From Candidatus Omnitrophota bacterium (GTDB lineage Bacteria > Omnitrophota > Omnitrophia > Omnitrophales > Aquincolibacteriaceae), in contig JAMWDC010000028.1 in assembly GCA_023819025.1 (NCBI GenBank), positions 1 to 12,373 of the forward strand: a DNA stretch of 12,373 bases, in the 5' to 3' direction. Under the pieces are notes generated by a model. It did no database searches, had not been told where the DNA came from, and saw only the letters and a list, made by a program, of their open reading frames with translations. Within the stretch, counting starts at the first letter, position 1, and each line of letters starts with the position of its first letter. The position numbers and the translations under genes were made by a program. This document shows positions 5,578-12,373 of the stretch, piece after piece.

Positions 5578-7140
5578 ATGAACCGAAAAGTTTATATCAG
5601 TTCGGCGTTCTTGATCGTATTGACCATCGGCTTGATCACCGCAAAGATTATCCACGGCGGACAAAGTGTGTATCCGGAATCCGGTGTCGGACTCTGGCGT
5701 GTTTCGTTTATCATGGATATCACGGGCACCGGATCGCGCGCCAAGGTAAGATTGACTCTGCCTAGGGATACGGAAGGACAGATCATCTACAATGAGAATT
5801 TTGAAAGTGCTGAAATGGTTTTTTATACCCGCGAAAGGGCCCAAACCGGAAACCGGATCGGATTCTGGCGCTCGGAACTCTTGGACGGATCTAAATCCAT
5901 CAACTATACCTTTTCCGTAAAATCAAAAGGTTTGACCTTTACCATACCTACCTATTTAAGCCGGTCTAAAGACCCTCTCAAAAGTTACCCCCAGGAGCTT
6001 CATAGCTGGCTTGATCCTTCAAAATATATTCAATCCGAAAACGTTTCAATTGAGCGTTATTTATCAAAAATTATAAAGAAGGAAAAATCGATATCGGTCA
6101 TTGTAAGAAAAATTTTTGATTTCGTGCGCGGCGAAGTGAAATATCAGTCGGAGAAAGGGAGCAAAGACGCCAAAACGACCCTGGAAAAGTTAGTTGCCGA
6201 CTGTGGCGGGCAGGCACGATTGTTTGTGGCCTTCAGCCGCGCGGCTGGAATCCCTTCGCGCCTTGTGGGCGGCCTGATCCTTGATCACGGCGTTAAAAAG
6301 ACAACCCATGTCTGGGCCGAAAATTATATCGGCAATAAATGGATCCCTTTTGACGTGGTCAATAACCACTACGCATCCATTCCGGCCAATTACCTCATAC
6401 TTTACCGGGGTGATTATGTTCTTCTCAAATATGTAGGGCTGTCCCGTTTTGATTATTTTATCTCGATCGGCAGGGAGAGGATACCTCCGGTCGACCAACC
6501 TTGGTCGCTTTATGCGTTACCGATCCACTTTCAGAATTTGGTCCATGTACTCCTACTTCTTCCCATTGGGGCAGTGGTGGTAGCCTTTTTTCGTGTCATT
6601 GTGGGGATTCCCACTTTCGGAACCTTTGCGCCGATTCTCCTGGCACTGGCATTCCGGGAAATTTCGCTTGTGCCAGGAATTATCTGCGTGATCGTCATTG
6701 TGGGCTTGGGATGGCTCCTGCGGAGCCTGCTCGATTACTTAAAGATCTTGATCATCCCCCGGCTTTCCATCATCGTCACCATGGTCATCATGATGGTTCT
6801 TGGCATTATCCTTGTGGGTTTAAACATGGGACATCGTCAACTCCTCTATATCACCCTTTTCCCAATCGTGATTATTACGTGGTTGATCGAGCGATTCTCG
6901 GTTCTACAGATCGAAGACGGCACGCTGGTGGCCGCTCAAACGGCCTTTGGGACCACGGTCGTAGCGATTGCAGCCTATTATCTAATGAAGGTCGCCTTTT
7001 TAAAAAATTATCTCTTTGCCTTCCCGGAACTGCTCCTGAGCTTCATCGCGATCCTGCTCCTTCTGGGCCGGTACAACGGAATCCGCATCACCGAACTCTG
7101 GAGGTTTTATAAACTCCAGAAAATTTTAAGAAAAAAATAA
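5578..7140 (+). CDS. Transglutaminase-like domain fused to seven TM helices (520 aa)
   Basis: The start at ATG 5578 gives MNRKVYISSAFLIVLTIGL, an N-terminal anchor or signal segment; a TTG 66 nt upstream would only add polar residues. Residues about 30-300 form the extracytoplasmic part. It contains a transglutaminase-like core: LVADCGGQARLF (Cys209), AAGIPSRLVGG, THVWAENYIGNKWIPFD (His244, Asp259). Seven TM segments follow at about 321-341, 343-362, 364-386, 393-415, 420-440, 451-472 and 480-498, with GIPTFGTFAPILLALAFRE typical of the 7TM-transglutaminase (UUP1-like) family. Annotated relatives are often named inactive transglutaminase, but the C-H-D triad appears complete here. It is followed after 6 nt by the ATP-grasp ligase, its usual partner. 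The reaction is unknown; cleavage or formation of an amide bond on an envelope peptide is a reasonable guess. Confidence 0.85.
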   Translation: MNRKVYISSAFLIVLTIGLITAKIIHGGQSVYPESGVGLWRVSFIMDITGTGSRAKVRLTLPRDTEGQIIYNENFESAEMVFYTRERAQTGNRIGFWRSELLDGSKSINYTFSVKSKGLTFTIPTYLSRSKDPLKSYPQELHSWLDPSKYIQSENVSIERYLSKIIKKEKSISVIVRKIFDFVRGEVKYQSEKGSKDAKTTLEKLVADCGGQARLFVAFSRAAGIPSRLVGGLILDHGVKKTTHVWAENYIGNKWIPFDVVNNHYASIPANYLILYRGDYVLLKYVGLSRFDYFISIGRERIPPVDQPWSLYALPIHFQNLVHVLLLLPIGAVVVAFFRVIVGIPTFGTFAPILLALAFREISLVPGIICVIVIVGLGWLLRSLLDYLKILIIPRLSIIVTMVIMMVLGIILVGLNMGHRQLLYITLFPIVIITWLIERFSVLQIEDGTLVAAQTAFGTTVVAIAAYYLMKVAFLKNYLFAFPELLLSFIAILLLLGRYNGIRITELWRFYKLQKILRKK

Positions 7141-7146
7141 ATCCTG

Positions 7147-8097
7147 ATGTTATCTGACATTGGCATCCTGGGTATGAATCGGCGGAATGCCGATTTCACC
7201 ATCACGAGAAATCCGAGAAAATATTATCCTCTGGTGGACAATAAAATCACCACCAAGGAACTCCTCGAAAGTCACGGACTCCCTGCCCCGGTCCTCTATT
7301 TCCAAATCCGGCATATTTTCGAGCTTAAACTTTTACGCGAAATCACGCGATTAAGGGAATTCGTCATCAAACCCGCGCGCGGAGCCGCTGGAAGAGGGAT
7401 CCTCCCGATCGTGGACCGGGTTGAAAATAAATGGAAAACTTCCAAAGGGGACCTGCTCACCCAGGAATACGTGGAATATCACATTTCCAACATCCTTGCC
7501 GGGCTTTATTCTTTGGGCGGAGTCGATGACGACGCCTTCATTGAATACTATGTCAGGAGTCACCCGGTCTTTAATCCAATCTCTTATCACGGAGTCCCGG
7601 ACATCCGAATCATCCTTTACATGGGTATTCCGGTCATGGCGATGCTCCGTCTGCCCACCTTGAAATCGGGCGGAAAGGCTAATCTCCATCAGGGAGCGAT
7701 CGGCGCCGGCGTTTCGATGCAGGAGGGAATTACATTAAAGGGAGTTTATCTCGGTAAACTTGTGGACCGGCATCCGGATACGGGGAATTCAATATCAGGA
7801 ATCCGAATCCCCTTCTGGAAGACAATTCTAGAAATCTCGGCTAAGACTTTTAATATTTTTAAGTTGGGATACATGGGGGTGGATTTTGTGATCGACGTGT
7901 TGCTCGGACCCCTGATCCTTGAACTCAATGCGCGGCCGGGACTCAATATTCAGCTTGCGAACCGGGATGGATTGCTCACTCGTTTAAGGGGTATCGATGA
8001 GTTGATGAAATCGCGTTGTCCCGAGAAACTTTCGCCGGATGAGCGCCTTGAAATCTTCCGGGAAATGATCAAAAAAATAGAAGGTCAGTATTTCTGA
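7147..8097 (+). CDS. Alpha-L-glutamate ligase-like (RimK-related) ATP-grasp protein (316 aa)
   Basis: It starts MLSDIGILGMNRRNADF and continues NPRKYYPLVDNKITTK, the recognised N-terminus of RimK-related E-ligase-like proteins. ATP-grasp motifs are FVIKPARGAAGRGIL (lysine and glycine-rich loop), DIRIILYMGIPVMAMLRLPT, GGKANLHQGAIGAGVSM, and the metal-binding DFVID...LILELNARPGL with its Glu and Asn. Such enzymes form amide bonds through an acyl-phosphate, typically adding an amino acid to a carboxylate. The substrate is not known. No signal peptide is seen, so it is cytoplasmic, next to a membrane-bound transglutaminase-like partner 6 nt upstream. The retropepsin-like zinc protease often found with this pair is not in the window. 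The last 13 bp overlap the pyrophosphatase gene on the other strand. Confidence 0.87.
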   Translation: MLSDIGILGMNRRNADFTITRNPRKYYPLVDNKITTKELLESHGLPAPVLYFQIRHIFELKLLREITRLREFVIKPARGAAGRGILPIVDRVENKWKTSKGDLLTQEYVEYHISNILAGLYSLGGVDDDAFIEYYVRSHPVFNPISYHGVPDIRIILYMGIPVMAMLRLPTLKSGGKANLHQGAIGAGVSMQEGITLKGVYLGKLVDRHPDTGNSISGIRIPFWKTILEISAKTFNIFKLGYMGVDFVIDVLLGPLILELNARPGLNIQLANRDGLLTRLRGIDELMKSRCPEKLSPDERLEIFREMIKKIEGQYF

Positions 8098-10319
8098 ATT
8101 TCCAATTCGTCCTGGGGAGATCCCGGGCTGCGGATAATCAAGAAAACAAGCAATAGCGTGACAGCGGCTGCTGCCCAAAAAACCAGGGGCGAATTTTCGT
8201 AGCGGACTACGAGCGGGATCGACAAAAGCGCCACCATATTCATCACCTTAATCAGCGGATTCAGAGCCGGCCCTGCTGTATCCTTCAACGGATCCCCGAC
8301 CGTATCTCCCGTCACAGAGGCCTTATGCGCCTCCGAACCTTTACCGCCATAAGCGCCGTCCTCGATTAATTTCTTCGCGTTGTCCCATGCCCCGCCGGCA
8401 TTGGCCATAAACACGGCAAGGAGCTGACCCGTAAGAATCATGCCGGCCAGAAACCCCCCAAGCGCCTCTTTCTTTAAAAGGATCCCAACGAGGATCGGAG
8501 CCAGGATCGCCAAGAGTCCGGGTCGGATCAATTCCTTCTGAGCCGCCGCCGTACAAATGTTCACCACGCGGGCATAATCGGGTAATTTTTTGCCTTCCCA
8601 TACGGCCGCATCCCTCAATTGCAACCGGACCTCCTTAACAATCAGGAAGGCCGCCCGTCCCACGGCACGTATCGTGAGCGAACTGAAAAGAAAAGGGATG
8701 GCACCACCCAAGAGAAATCCGATAAACACGCTGGGATAAGATACCGATAGCATGGCCGCAACACGATCATAGGACAATTTTACGATATTGCTGATATCCG
8801 TGATGTAGGCATTGAAAAGCGAGATCGCCGCCACGACCGCAGAGGCAATAGCGATTCCTTTGGTAATGGCTTTCGTCGTATTGCCGACGGAATCAAGATC
8901 CGCAAGGATTTGTCTGGCATCCTTGTGAAGACGGGCCATCTCGCCGATCCCGTTTGCGTTGTCGGACACCGGGCCGAAGACATCCATCGAGATATTGTTG
9001 CCGGTCAGGGTCAACATGCCGATACCGCACATGGCAACGCCGTAGGCAACGAATGTGGGATTTGTCCCCTGGTAAATCAGGGCGGAGAGAACAATACTGA
9101 TTGAGATAATGACAATGGCCCATACCGTGCTTTCCAGCCCCACGGCAAACCCCGTAATAATGGCGGTGGCATGACCCGTTTGGCAGGACTCGGCAATGCT
9201 TTTGACGGGTTCATTCCGGGTATCGGTAAAATGTTCCGTGATCCGATTGATGGTCACGGCAAGCAGGATCCCGATAAACGTGGTCCAGACCGGACGCATA
9301 TCCAAGCCGGCAACACCCAAACTGATCCATGCGGGAAGCTGAGGCTGATCCGGGAAACGGAAATAGAAAAACCCGACTAAGGTGAAACCGACAATCGAAA
9401 TGATCGCCGAGGAAATGAATCCGATATTGATGGCCCTCATCGCATCCCGCACTTCTTCCTTGGTCCGCACGGCATAAGTCCCGATAATGGAACTCAACAC
9501 ACCGATTGCGCGCACCAAGAGCGGGAAGATCACTCCCTTATGCCCGAAGGAGGCCCACCCCAGGATCATGGCCGACACAATGGTAACCTCATAAGACTCG
9601 AAAATATCGGCCGCCATGCCGGCGCAATCGCCCACATTGTCGCCGACATTATCCGCAATCGTTGCCGCATTCCGCGGATCGTCTTCAGGGATGTTTTTCT
9701 CGATCTTCCCGACAAGATCCGCTCCGACATCCGCAGCCTTGGTGTAAATGCCGCCTCCAACGCGCATAAAAAGCGCCAACAAGGTTCCGCCGAAACCGAA
9801 CCCGAGAAGAACCTCATAGGCCTTTTCCCCGTAGACCATGAAAATCAGAGTGCCTCCGAAAAGTCCGAGGCCGTCGGTGAGCATCCCGGTTATCGTGCCC
9901 GTTCGATAGGCGACTTTGAGGGCTTGACTGAAACTTTTCCGATTCGCCGCACTCGCCACACGGACATTACCCCTGACCGCGAGATTCATTCCCACGTATC
10001 CGACCATGGCTGAAAAAAAGGAGCCCATCAGAAAGGCACAGGTCCGACCGACGGCGATGTATCTCTCACCTGCCGTAAAATACAAGGCGGCTGTCAAAAG
10101 AAGGAGTAAAAACAAAATCGTCTTGAACTGCCGCATCAAATAGGCATTCGCGCCGAGCCGGATGGAATGACTGAGTTTCTGCATTTCAGGCGTCCCCGGA
10201 TCCTCACGCAAAACATGAACCATGAGAAAAACAGCATACAGAAGTCCCAGGATCGCGGTCCCCAAAACCGACCATAACCCTATGATCTCACCTATAGAAA
10301 ATTGGCTAAAAGCTAACAT
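8085..10319 (-). CDS. hppA: K+-independent-type H+-translocating membrane pyrophosphatase (744 aa)
   Basis: HppA couples pyrophosphate hydrolysis to ion pumping across the membrane, clearing PPi from biosynthesis. The hallmark motifs are complete: GGGIYTKAADVGADLVGK (188-205), PEDDPRN (211-217), IADNVGDNVGD (221-231), SDNANGIGEMA (452-462), NAGGAWDNAKK (640-650) and TGDTVGDPLKDTAGPALN (670-687). The sequence is strongly hydrophobic throughout, consistent with about 16 TM helices, and its length is normal. GNTTKAIT has Lys483 and Thr486, where K+-dependent enzymes have Ala and Gly. By the known rule it is therefore K+-independent and a proton pump rather than a sodium pump. The start has a GGGGAAA 4 nt before ATG 10319. 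The gene is monocistronic as far as seen, and convergent with the ligase gene. Confidence 0.96.
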   Translation of the reverse strand: MLAFSQFSIGEIIGLWSVLGTAILGLLYAVFLMVHVLREDPGTPEMQKLSHSIRLGANAYLMRQFKTILFLLLLLTAALYFTAGERYIAVGRTCAFLMGSFFSAMVGYVGMNLAVRGNVRVASAANRKSFSQALKVAYRTGTITGMLTDGLGLFGGTLIFMVYGEKAYEVLLGFGFGGTLLALFMRVGGGIYTKAADVGADLVGKIEKNIPEDDPRNAATIADNVGDNVGDCAGMAADIFESYEVTIVSAMILGWASFGHKGVIFPLLVRAIGVLSSIIGTYAVRTKEEVRDAMRAINIGFISSAIISIVGFTLVGFFYFRFPDQPQLPAWISLGVAGLDMRPVWTTFIGILLAVTINRITEHFTDTRNEPVKSIAESCQTGHATAIITGFAVGLESTVWAIVIISISIVLSALIYQGTNPTFVAYGVAMCGIGMLTLTGNNISMDVFGPVSDNANGIGEMARLHKDARQILADLDSVGNTTKAITKGIAIASAVVAAISLFNAYITDISNIVKLSYDRVAAMLSVSYPSVFIGFLLGGAIPFLFSSLTIRAVGRAAFLIVKEVRLQLRDAAVWEGKKLPDYARVVNICTAAAQKELIRPGLLAILAPILVGILLKKEALGGFLAGMILTGQLLAVFMANAGGAWDNAKKLIEDGAYGGKGSEAHKASVTGDTVGDPLKDTAGPALNPLIKVMNMVALLSIPLVVRYENSPLVFWAAAAVTLLLVFLIIRSPGSPQDELEIQKY

Positions 10320-10685
10320 TTCGTTTCCCCTTGCGTTAAATTACTTTTTCGTACGCAATTCAATAAGTTCGTTGCAAATTTTATACCTTCACCCTGCCTT
10401 CTCCCTTTCCCTCCAGGGAGAGAGGATAAAGGCAAAAAAGGAATGATCACTCGAACTTACTGAACGCAATATTTCGACGGATATAACAATCTAGACTGAC
10501 CCTCCGATAGCATTCCTCTCTACTTCCCTGAATCATCCTAATTAAAGATCGTCCGAAATTCCCAATTCATTTAATTTTAATATTCAGCAGGTGTATGTTT
10601 GAATCCCATTGGGGCGGAACAACATTCCGGCAAATGCGAGTAGAGAAATCATTCGTCAAGTTCGATATTCCAATTCCACACGCTT
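10320..10685. other. 366-bp non-coding stretch upstream of hppA
   Basis: No gene is evident. It should hold the leftward hppA promoter, but I found only weak matches (TTGAAT-17-TTTAAC near 10330-10360, and a TATAAA at 10379-10384 without a -35). It contains the inverted repeat at 10396-10433 and a small hairpin, CGGAA-caaca-TTCCG, at 10615-10629. No good terminator for the GGDEF gene was found. Confidence 0.4.
10396..10433. repeat. Imperfect inverted repeat (GCCTT ... AAAGGC, pyrimidine/purine arms)
   Basis: GCCTTCTCCCTTTCCCT on the left is roughly complementary to AGGGAGAGAGGATAAAGGC on the right around a 2-nt turn, CC. The core CTTTCCCT/AGGGAGAG pairs 7 of 8. It resembles the CCCTCTCCC-type intergenic palindromes dispersed in many genomes. 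A run of six A follows on the plus strand; there is no T-tract in either direction, so it is a poor terminator. Confidence 0.45.
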
Positions 10686-11342
10686 TTAGGAAGACAATAA
10701 AGGGTAGACTTTCCCACCGCCGTACCCTTTGGCTTTAGCCAGCAACTGATCGGCCAGTTTAATTAACGCAACCCCGTTTGATACTTGACGTTCCGGATAC
10801 GAGACAATGGCTCCACTAAACCGGATCTTTACCTTTTTTGCCGCCGATCTGGAATGATGCCTCTTTGTGTACCTCAAAAGTCTATCCACAGCTGAACGGG
10901 TCTGAGATAAATTGGCACGAGGCAACAGGATCACGAATTCGTCACCGCCAAACCGCGTCACAACATCACAACGACGCATCGTTGGAACCAGCCAATTCGA
11001 GAATTGTTTCAAGACACGATCGGCAAAGAGGTGGCCATAACGATCATTAATCGATTTGAAAGAATCGATATCTAACATGAAGACCGAAAGAGGGTACCCG
11101 TATCTTTGGGCCCGGGCAAATTCAATCTCAAGCATGTCCATCAGGTAACGGTGATTGAAGAGCCCCGTATGGGAATCTTTCAAGGATAATTGCTTCAGTT
11201 GTCGATTGGTCTTTTGAAGTTTTTGATTTAATTTCCGTATGGTCGTTTCGGCCTTTTTGCGCTCCGTGATATCCTCAAGGATACCGTCAAAAAAACATGG
11301 CCTTCCGAATCCACCGTCCTGACAGCGGTCGCGGACACCCAA
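10686..11342 (-). CDS. GGDEF diguanylate cyclase half of a frame-split PAS-GGDEF protein
   Basis: The coding content is real from about 11296 downwards: FFDGILEDITERKKAE closes a PAS domain, then a helical linker (IRKLNQKLQKTNRQLKQLS) leads to the GGDEF domain. It shows LKDSHTGLFNHRYL, FMLDIDSFKSINDRYGH, RRCD (an RxxD inhibitory site five residues before the signature), RFGGDEFVILL and a degenerate ADQLLAKAKGYGG end. With its metal and GGDEF residues intact it should make cyclic di-GMP from two GTP, with product inhibition. The stretch from 11342 to about 11296 in this frame (GVRDRCQDGGFG...) is only antiphase reading of the PAS gene, so there is no credible separate start. The natural product is a -1 frame fusion with the PAS part at the T7 tract. 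Confidence 0.85.
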   Translation of the reverse strand: MGVRDRCQDGGFGRPCFFDGILEDITERKKAETTIRKLNQKLQKTNRQLKQLSLKDSHTGLFNHRYLMDMLEIEFARAQRYGYPLSVFMLDIDSFKSINDRYGHLFADRVLKQFSNWLVPTMRRCDVVTRFGGDEFVILLPRANLSQTRSAVDRLLRYTKRHHSRSAAKKVKIRFSGAIVSYPERQVSNGVALIKLADQLLAKAKGYGGGKVYPLLSS

Positions 11343-11686
11343 AACTGTTTCCCGGTAAGCGTCCTGAATTTCAATGGCTCATCTTGAATAAAACCCGTCT
11401 TCATCAGTTTGCGGCTGATCTCCTTCCGTTTCGCACGATCCTTGTAAAAATCACTCACCTTGTGTTTCAAAAGTTCGTCTTTGGATTTTGCTTTAAGCAT
11501 CGAAACCATGGCAGGATTCACTTCGACAAAACGTCCTTCGGGATCCGGAGTGCTGCGATAAACTCCAACGTTCAGATTATTGACGAGGTCGACATACCTT
11601 TGCTGCGCCCTGGAAACGACTTTCCCTTTGGGCAACCGCTTCAGCTCGGCCAATTTAACCGGCGATTTGATAAGGCCCTGCCTCAT
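11228..11686 (-). CDS. PAS sensor half of a frame-split PAS-GGDEF protein
   Basis: A GAGGG four nt before ATG 11686 supports this start. Residues about 28-132 are a PAS fold: QQRYVDLVNNLNVGVYRSTPDPEGRFVEVNPAMVSML, KHKVSDFYKDRAKRKEI, then LKFRTLTGKQFWVSATAVRTVDSEGHV. PAS domains bind ligands or cofactors and pass signals to an output domain. After Gly129-His130-Val131-Phe132 the frame continues FLTVSLRISRSAKRPK and stops at 11228. That tail is out of phase and not PAS-like, while the -1 frame supplies the expected FFDGILEDITERKKAE. As written the product would be a PAS-only protein of 152 aa. No membrane segment is present, so the sensor is cytoplasmic. Confidence 0.75.
   Translation of the reverse strand: MRQGLIKSPVKLAELKRLPKGKVVSRAQQRYVDLVNNLNVGVYRSTPDPEGRFVEVNPAMVSMLKAKSKDELLKHKVSDFYKDRAKRKEISRKLMKTGFIQDEPLKFRTLTGKQFWVSATAVRTVDSEGHVFLTVSLRISRSAKRPKRPYGN
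11289..11295 (-). other. T7 tract where the PAS-GGDEF reading frame shifts by -1
   Basis: The coding strand reads CAT GTT TTT TTG ACG in the PAS frame. Re-reading one T, or one extra T, gives GTT TTT TTT GAC GGT, that is V-F-F-D-G, which joins the domains perfectly. Seven Ts form a slippery heptamer and also a common sequencing-error site. Confidence 0.8.
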
Positions 11687-11823
11687 CTGCCCTCTTGTCC
11701 TCTGGATTTCTGTCTATTTCTCATACGATCCGACTTTAGAAAATTGAGGTCGTGGAAAAATCATAGGCAGTTGGATACCATCTGTCGGAAGAAACGATCA
11801 ACCCTGCTTCGAGGGATTCCTGT

Positions 11824-12373
11824 TCAATGCACCAGAGAGTCTGCAGTCGAGTACGCTGACTGCTTAACACAATCAGCGCTACAATTTTCTTTTCTCCCGG
11901 ATTTCGGACACTCCCCCGTCCAGCAATAGAGGCACAACTTTTCTTTGGGCAGGCCAATGGCTCGCACCATTTCGTCAACCTTTTGGTACCGCAACGTTGT
12001 AACCTCCAAATCGCGAGCGATCCAGTCCACCATCTTTTTATACTTGGGCGAGTTTGCGTCGACATACTCCGAAATGTTTTCCAGATCCTGGCCTTCGAGA
12101 CTGCGGATCGCTTTGCGGGCTGCCAACTCATGAATACTGCGGGTGGATAAATTAAACCGGCAGGGAAACATCAGCGGCGGGCAAGCTGGCCTGACGTGAA
12201 TCTCTTTTGCACCGGCCTCCCAGAGTTTTTTGATTGTAAAATTTTTCAGTTGAGTCCCCCGGACAATGGAATCTTCACAGACCACAATCCGTTTACCCTC
12301 AATGATCTCCTGGATGGAAATCAGCTTCATGGTAGCCACCAGATCGCGTGTTTCCTGACTCGGGGGCGTATAA
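11824..12373 (-). CDS. purF: PurF-like amidophosphoribosyltransferase, C-terminal 182 residues, cut by right edge
   Basis: PurF makes 5-phosphoribosylamine from PRPP and glutamine, the first step of purine synthesis. The frame is open to the right edge (YTPPSQETRDLVATMKL), so the N-terminal glutaminase half is outside the window. Visible are the PRPP loop VVCEDSIVRGTQLKN (usually VDDSIVRGTT), WEAGAKEIHVRPACPP, PCRFNLSTRSIHEL, and VTTLRYQKVDEMVRAIGL in place of DSLxYLS-EGLVEA. The end carries LCLYCWTGECP, whose cysteines match the pair binding the 4Fe-4S cluster in B. subtilis-type PurF. It then adds a cysteine-containing tail (ENCSADC). There is also an insertion with a second cluster of charged residues (SPKYKKMVDWIARD). 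The changes mark a divergent PurF subgroup; another phosphoribosyl-amidotransferase role cannot be excluded. Confidence 0.82.
   Translation of the reverse strand, partial: YTPPSQETRDLVATMKLISIQEIIEGKRIVVCEDSIVRGTQLKNFTIKKLWEAGAKEIHVRPACPPLMFPCRFNLSTRSIHELAARKAIRSLEGQDLENISEYVDANSPKYKKMVDWIARDLEVTTLRYQKVDEMVRAIGLPKEKLCLYCWTGECPKSGRKENCSADCVKQSAYSTADSLVH

Noticed and set aside
6501..7112. 203-aa open frame on the plus strand inside the 7TM gene
   Set aside because: It is the +2 reading of TM-helix codons, rich in His, Gly and Arg; the other frame has clear membrane helices and family motifs.
9540..10013. 157-aa plus-strand frame opposite hppA
   Set aside because: Antisense to the most conserved pyrophosphatase motifs; a codon-bias shadow.
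10585..10620. tRNA-like string (GTTTGAATCCCATTGGGG) suggesting a tRNA remnant or attachment site
   Set aside because: The flanks do not form a T-arm or acceptor stem, and there is no integrase or matching second copy in the window.
11297..11929. 210-aa open frame on the plus strand across the PAS gene and the purF end
   Set aside because: It is antisense to two recognisable genes and the gap between them, with no domain in the translation.
11736..12131. 131-aa minus-strand frame overlapping purF
   Set aside because: An off-frame reading of the PurF region; the other frame carries PurF motifs including LCLYCWTGECP.

Overview
The window reads as chromosomal DNA from an uncultivated, Gram-negative-like bacterium with roughly balanced GC. 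The GGDEF protein (DSHTGLFNHRYL-type signature), the divergent 4Fe-4S PurF and the membrane pyrophosphatase recall deep lineages such as Omnitrophota, Nitrospirota or Desulfobacterota-like groups. This placement is from memory of family sequences and is only tentative. No mobile element, CRISPR array, rRNA or tRNA was seen.

Region 1 (1-5283, minus strand) is one long sulfur/tetrapyrrole gene string. In transcription order it holds an Rrf2-type regulator, an APS/PAPS reductase (CysH), a small DUF2061 membrane protein, precorrin-2 dehydrogenase (CysG N-terminal type), glutamyl-tRNA reductase (HemA), a three-domain HemC-CobA(SUMT)-HemD fusion, and the N-terminus of HemB running off the left edge. 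Genes downstream of DUF2061 are separated by 10 nt or overlap by 4, 49 and 11 nt. The logic is coherent. HemA, HemB, HemC and HemD make uroporphyrinogen III, SUMT methylates it, and the CysG-type enzyme oxidises precorrin-2 towards siroheme. Siroheme is the cofactor of sulfite reductase, which consumes the sulfite made by CysH. A perfect 28-bp palindrome abuts a TATAAT box in front of the Rrf2 gene, and a second long palindrome covers the cysH promoter region. A striking theme is C-terminal trimming. The CysG-type enzyme is short, GluTR lacks its dimerisation domain, and the HemC part lacks the domain that carries the dipyrromethane cofactor.

Region 2 (5284-8097, plus strand) starts with a 294-bp non-coding stretch, followed by a two-gene unit. 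The first gene encodes a membrane protein with an extracytoplasmic transglutaminase-like domain (C-H-D triad apparently intact) and seven C-terminal TM helices. The second encodes a RimK/alpha-L-glutamate-ligase-like ATP-grasp enzyme. This pairing points to a poorly understood peptide-ligation/amide-processing system at the membrane.

Region 3 (8085-12373, minus strand) holds a K+-independent-type H+-pumping pyrophosphatase that overlaps the ligase tail convergently by 13 bp. A 366-bp non-coding stretch with an inverted repeat follows. Next is a PAS-GGDEF diguanylate cyclase split by a -1 shift at a T7 tract, and last the C-terminal half of a PurF-like amidophosphoribosyltransferase cut by the right edge.
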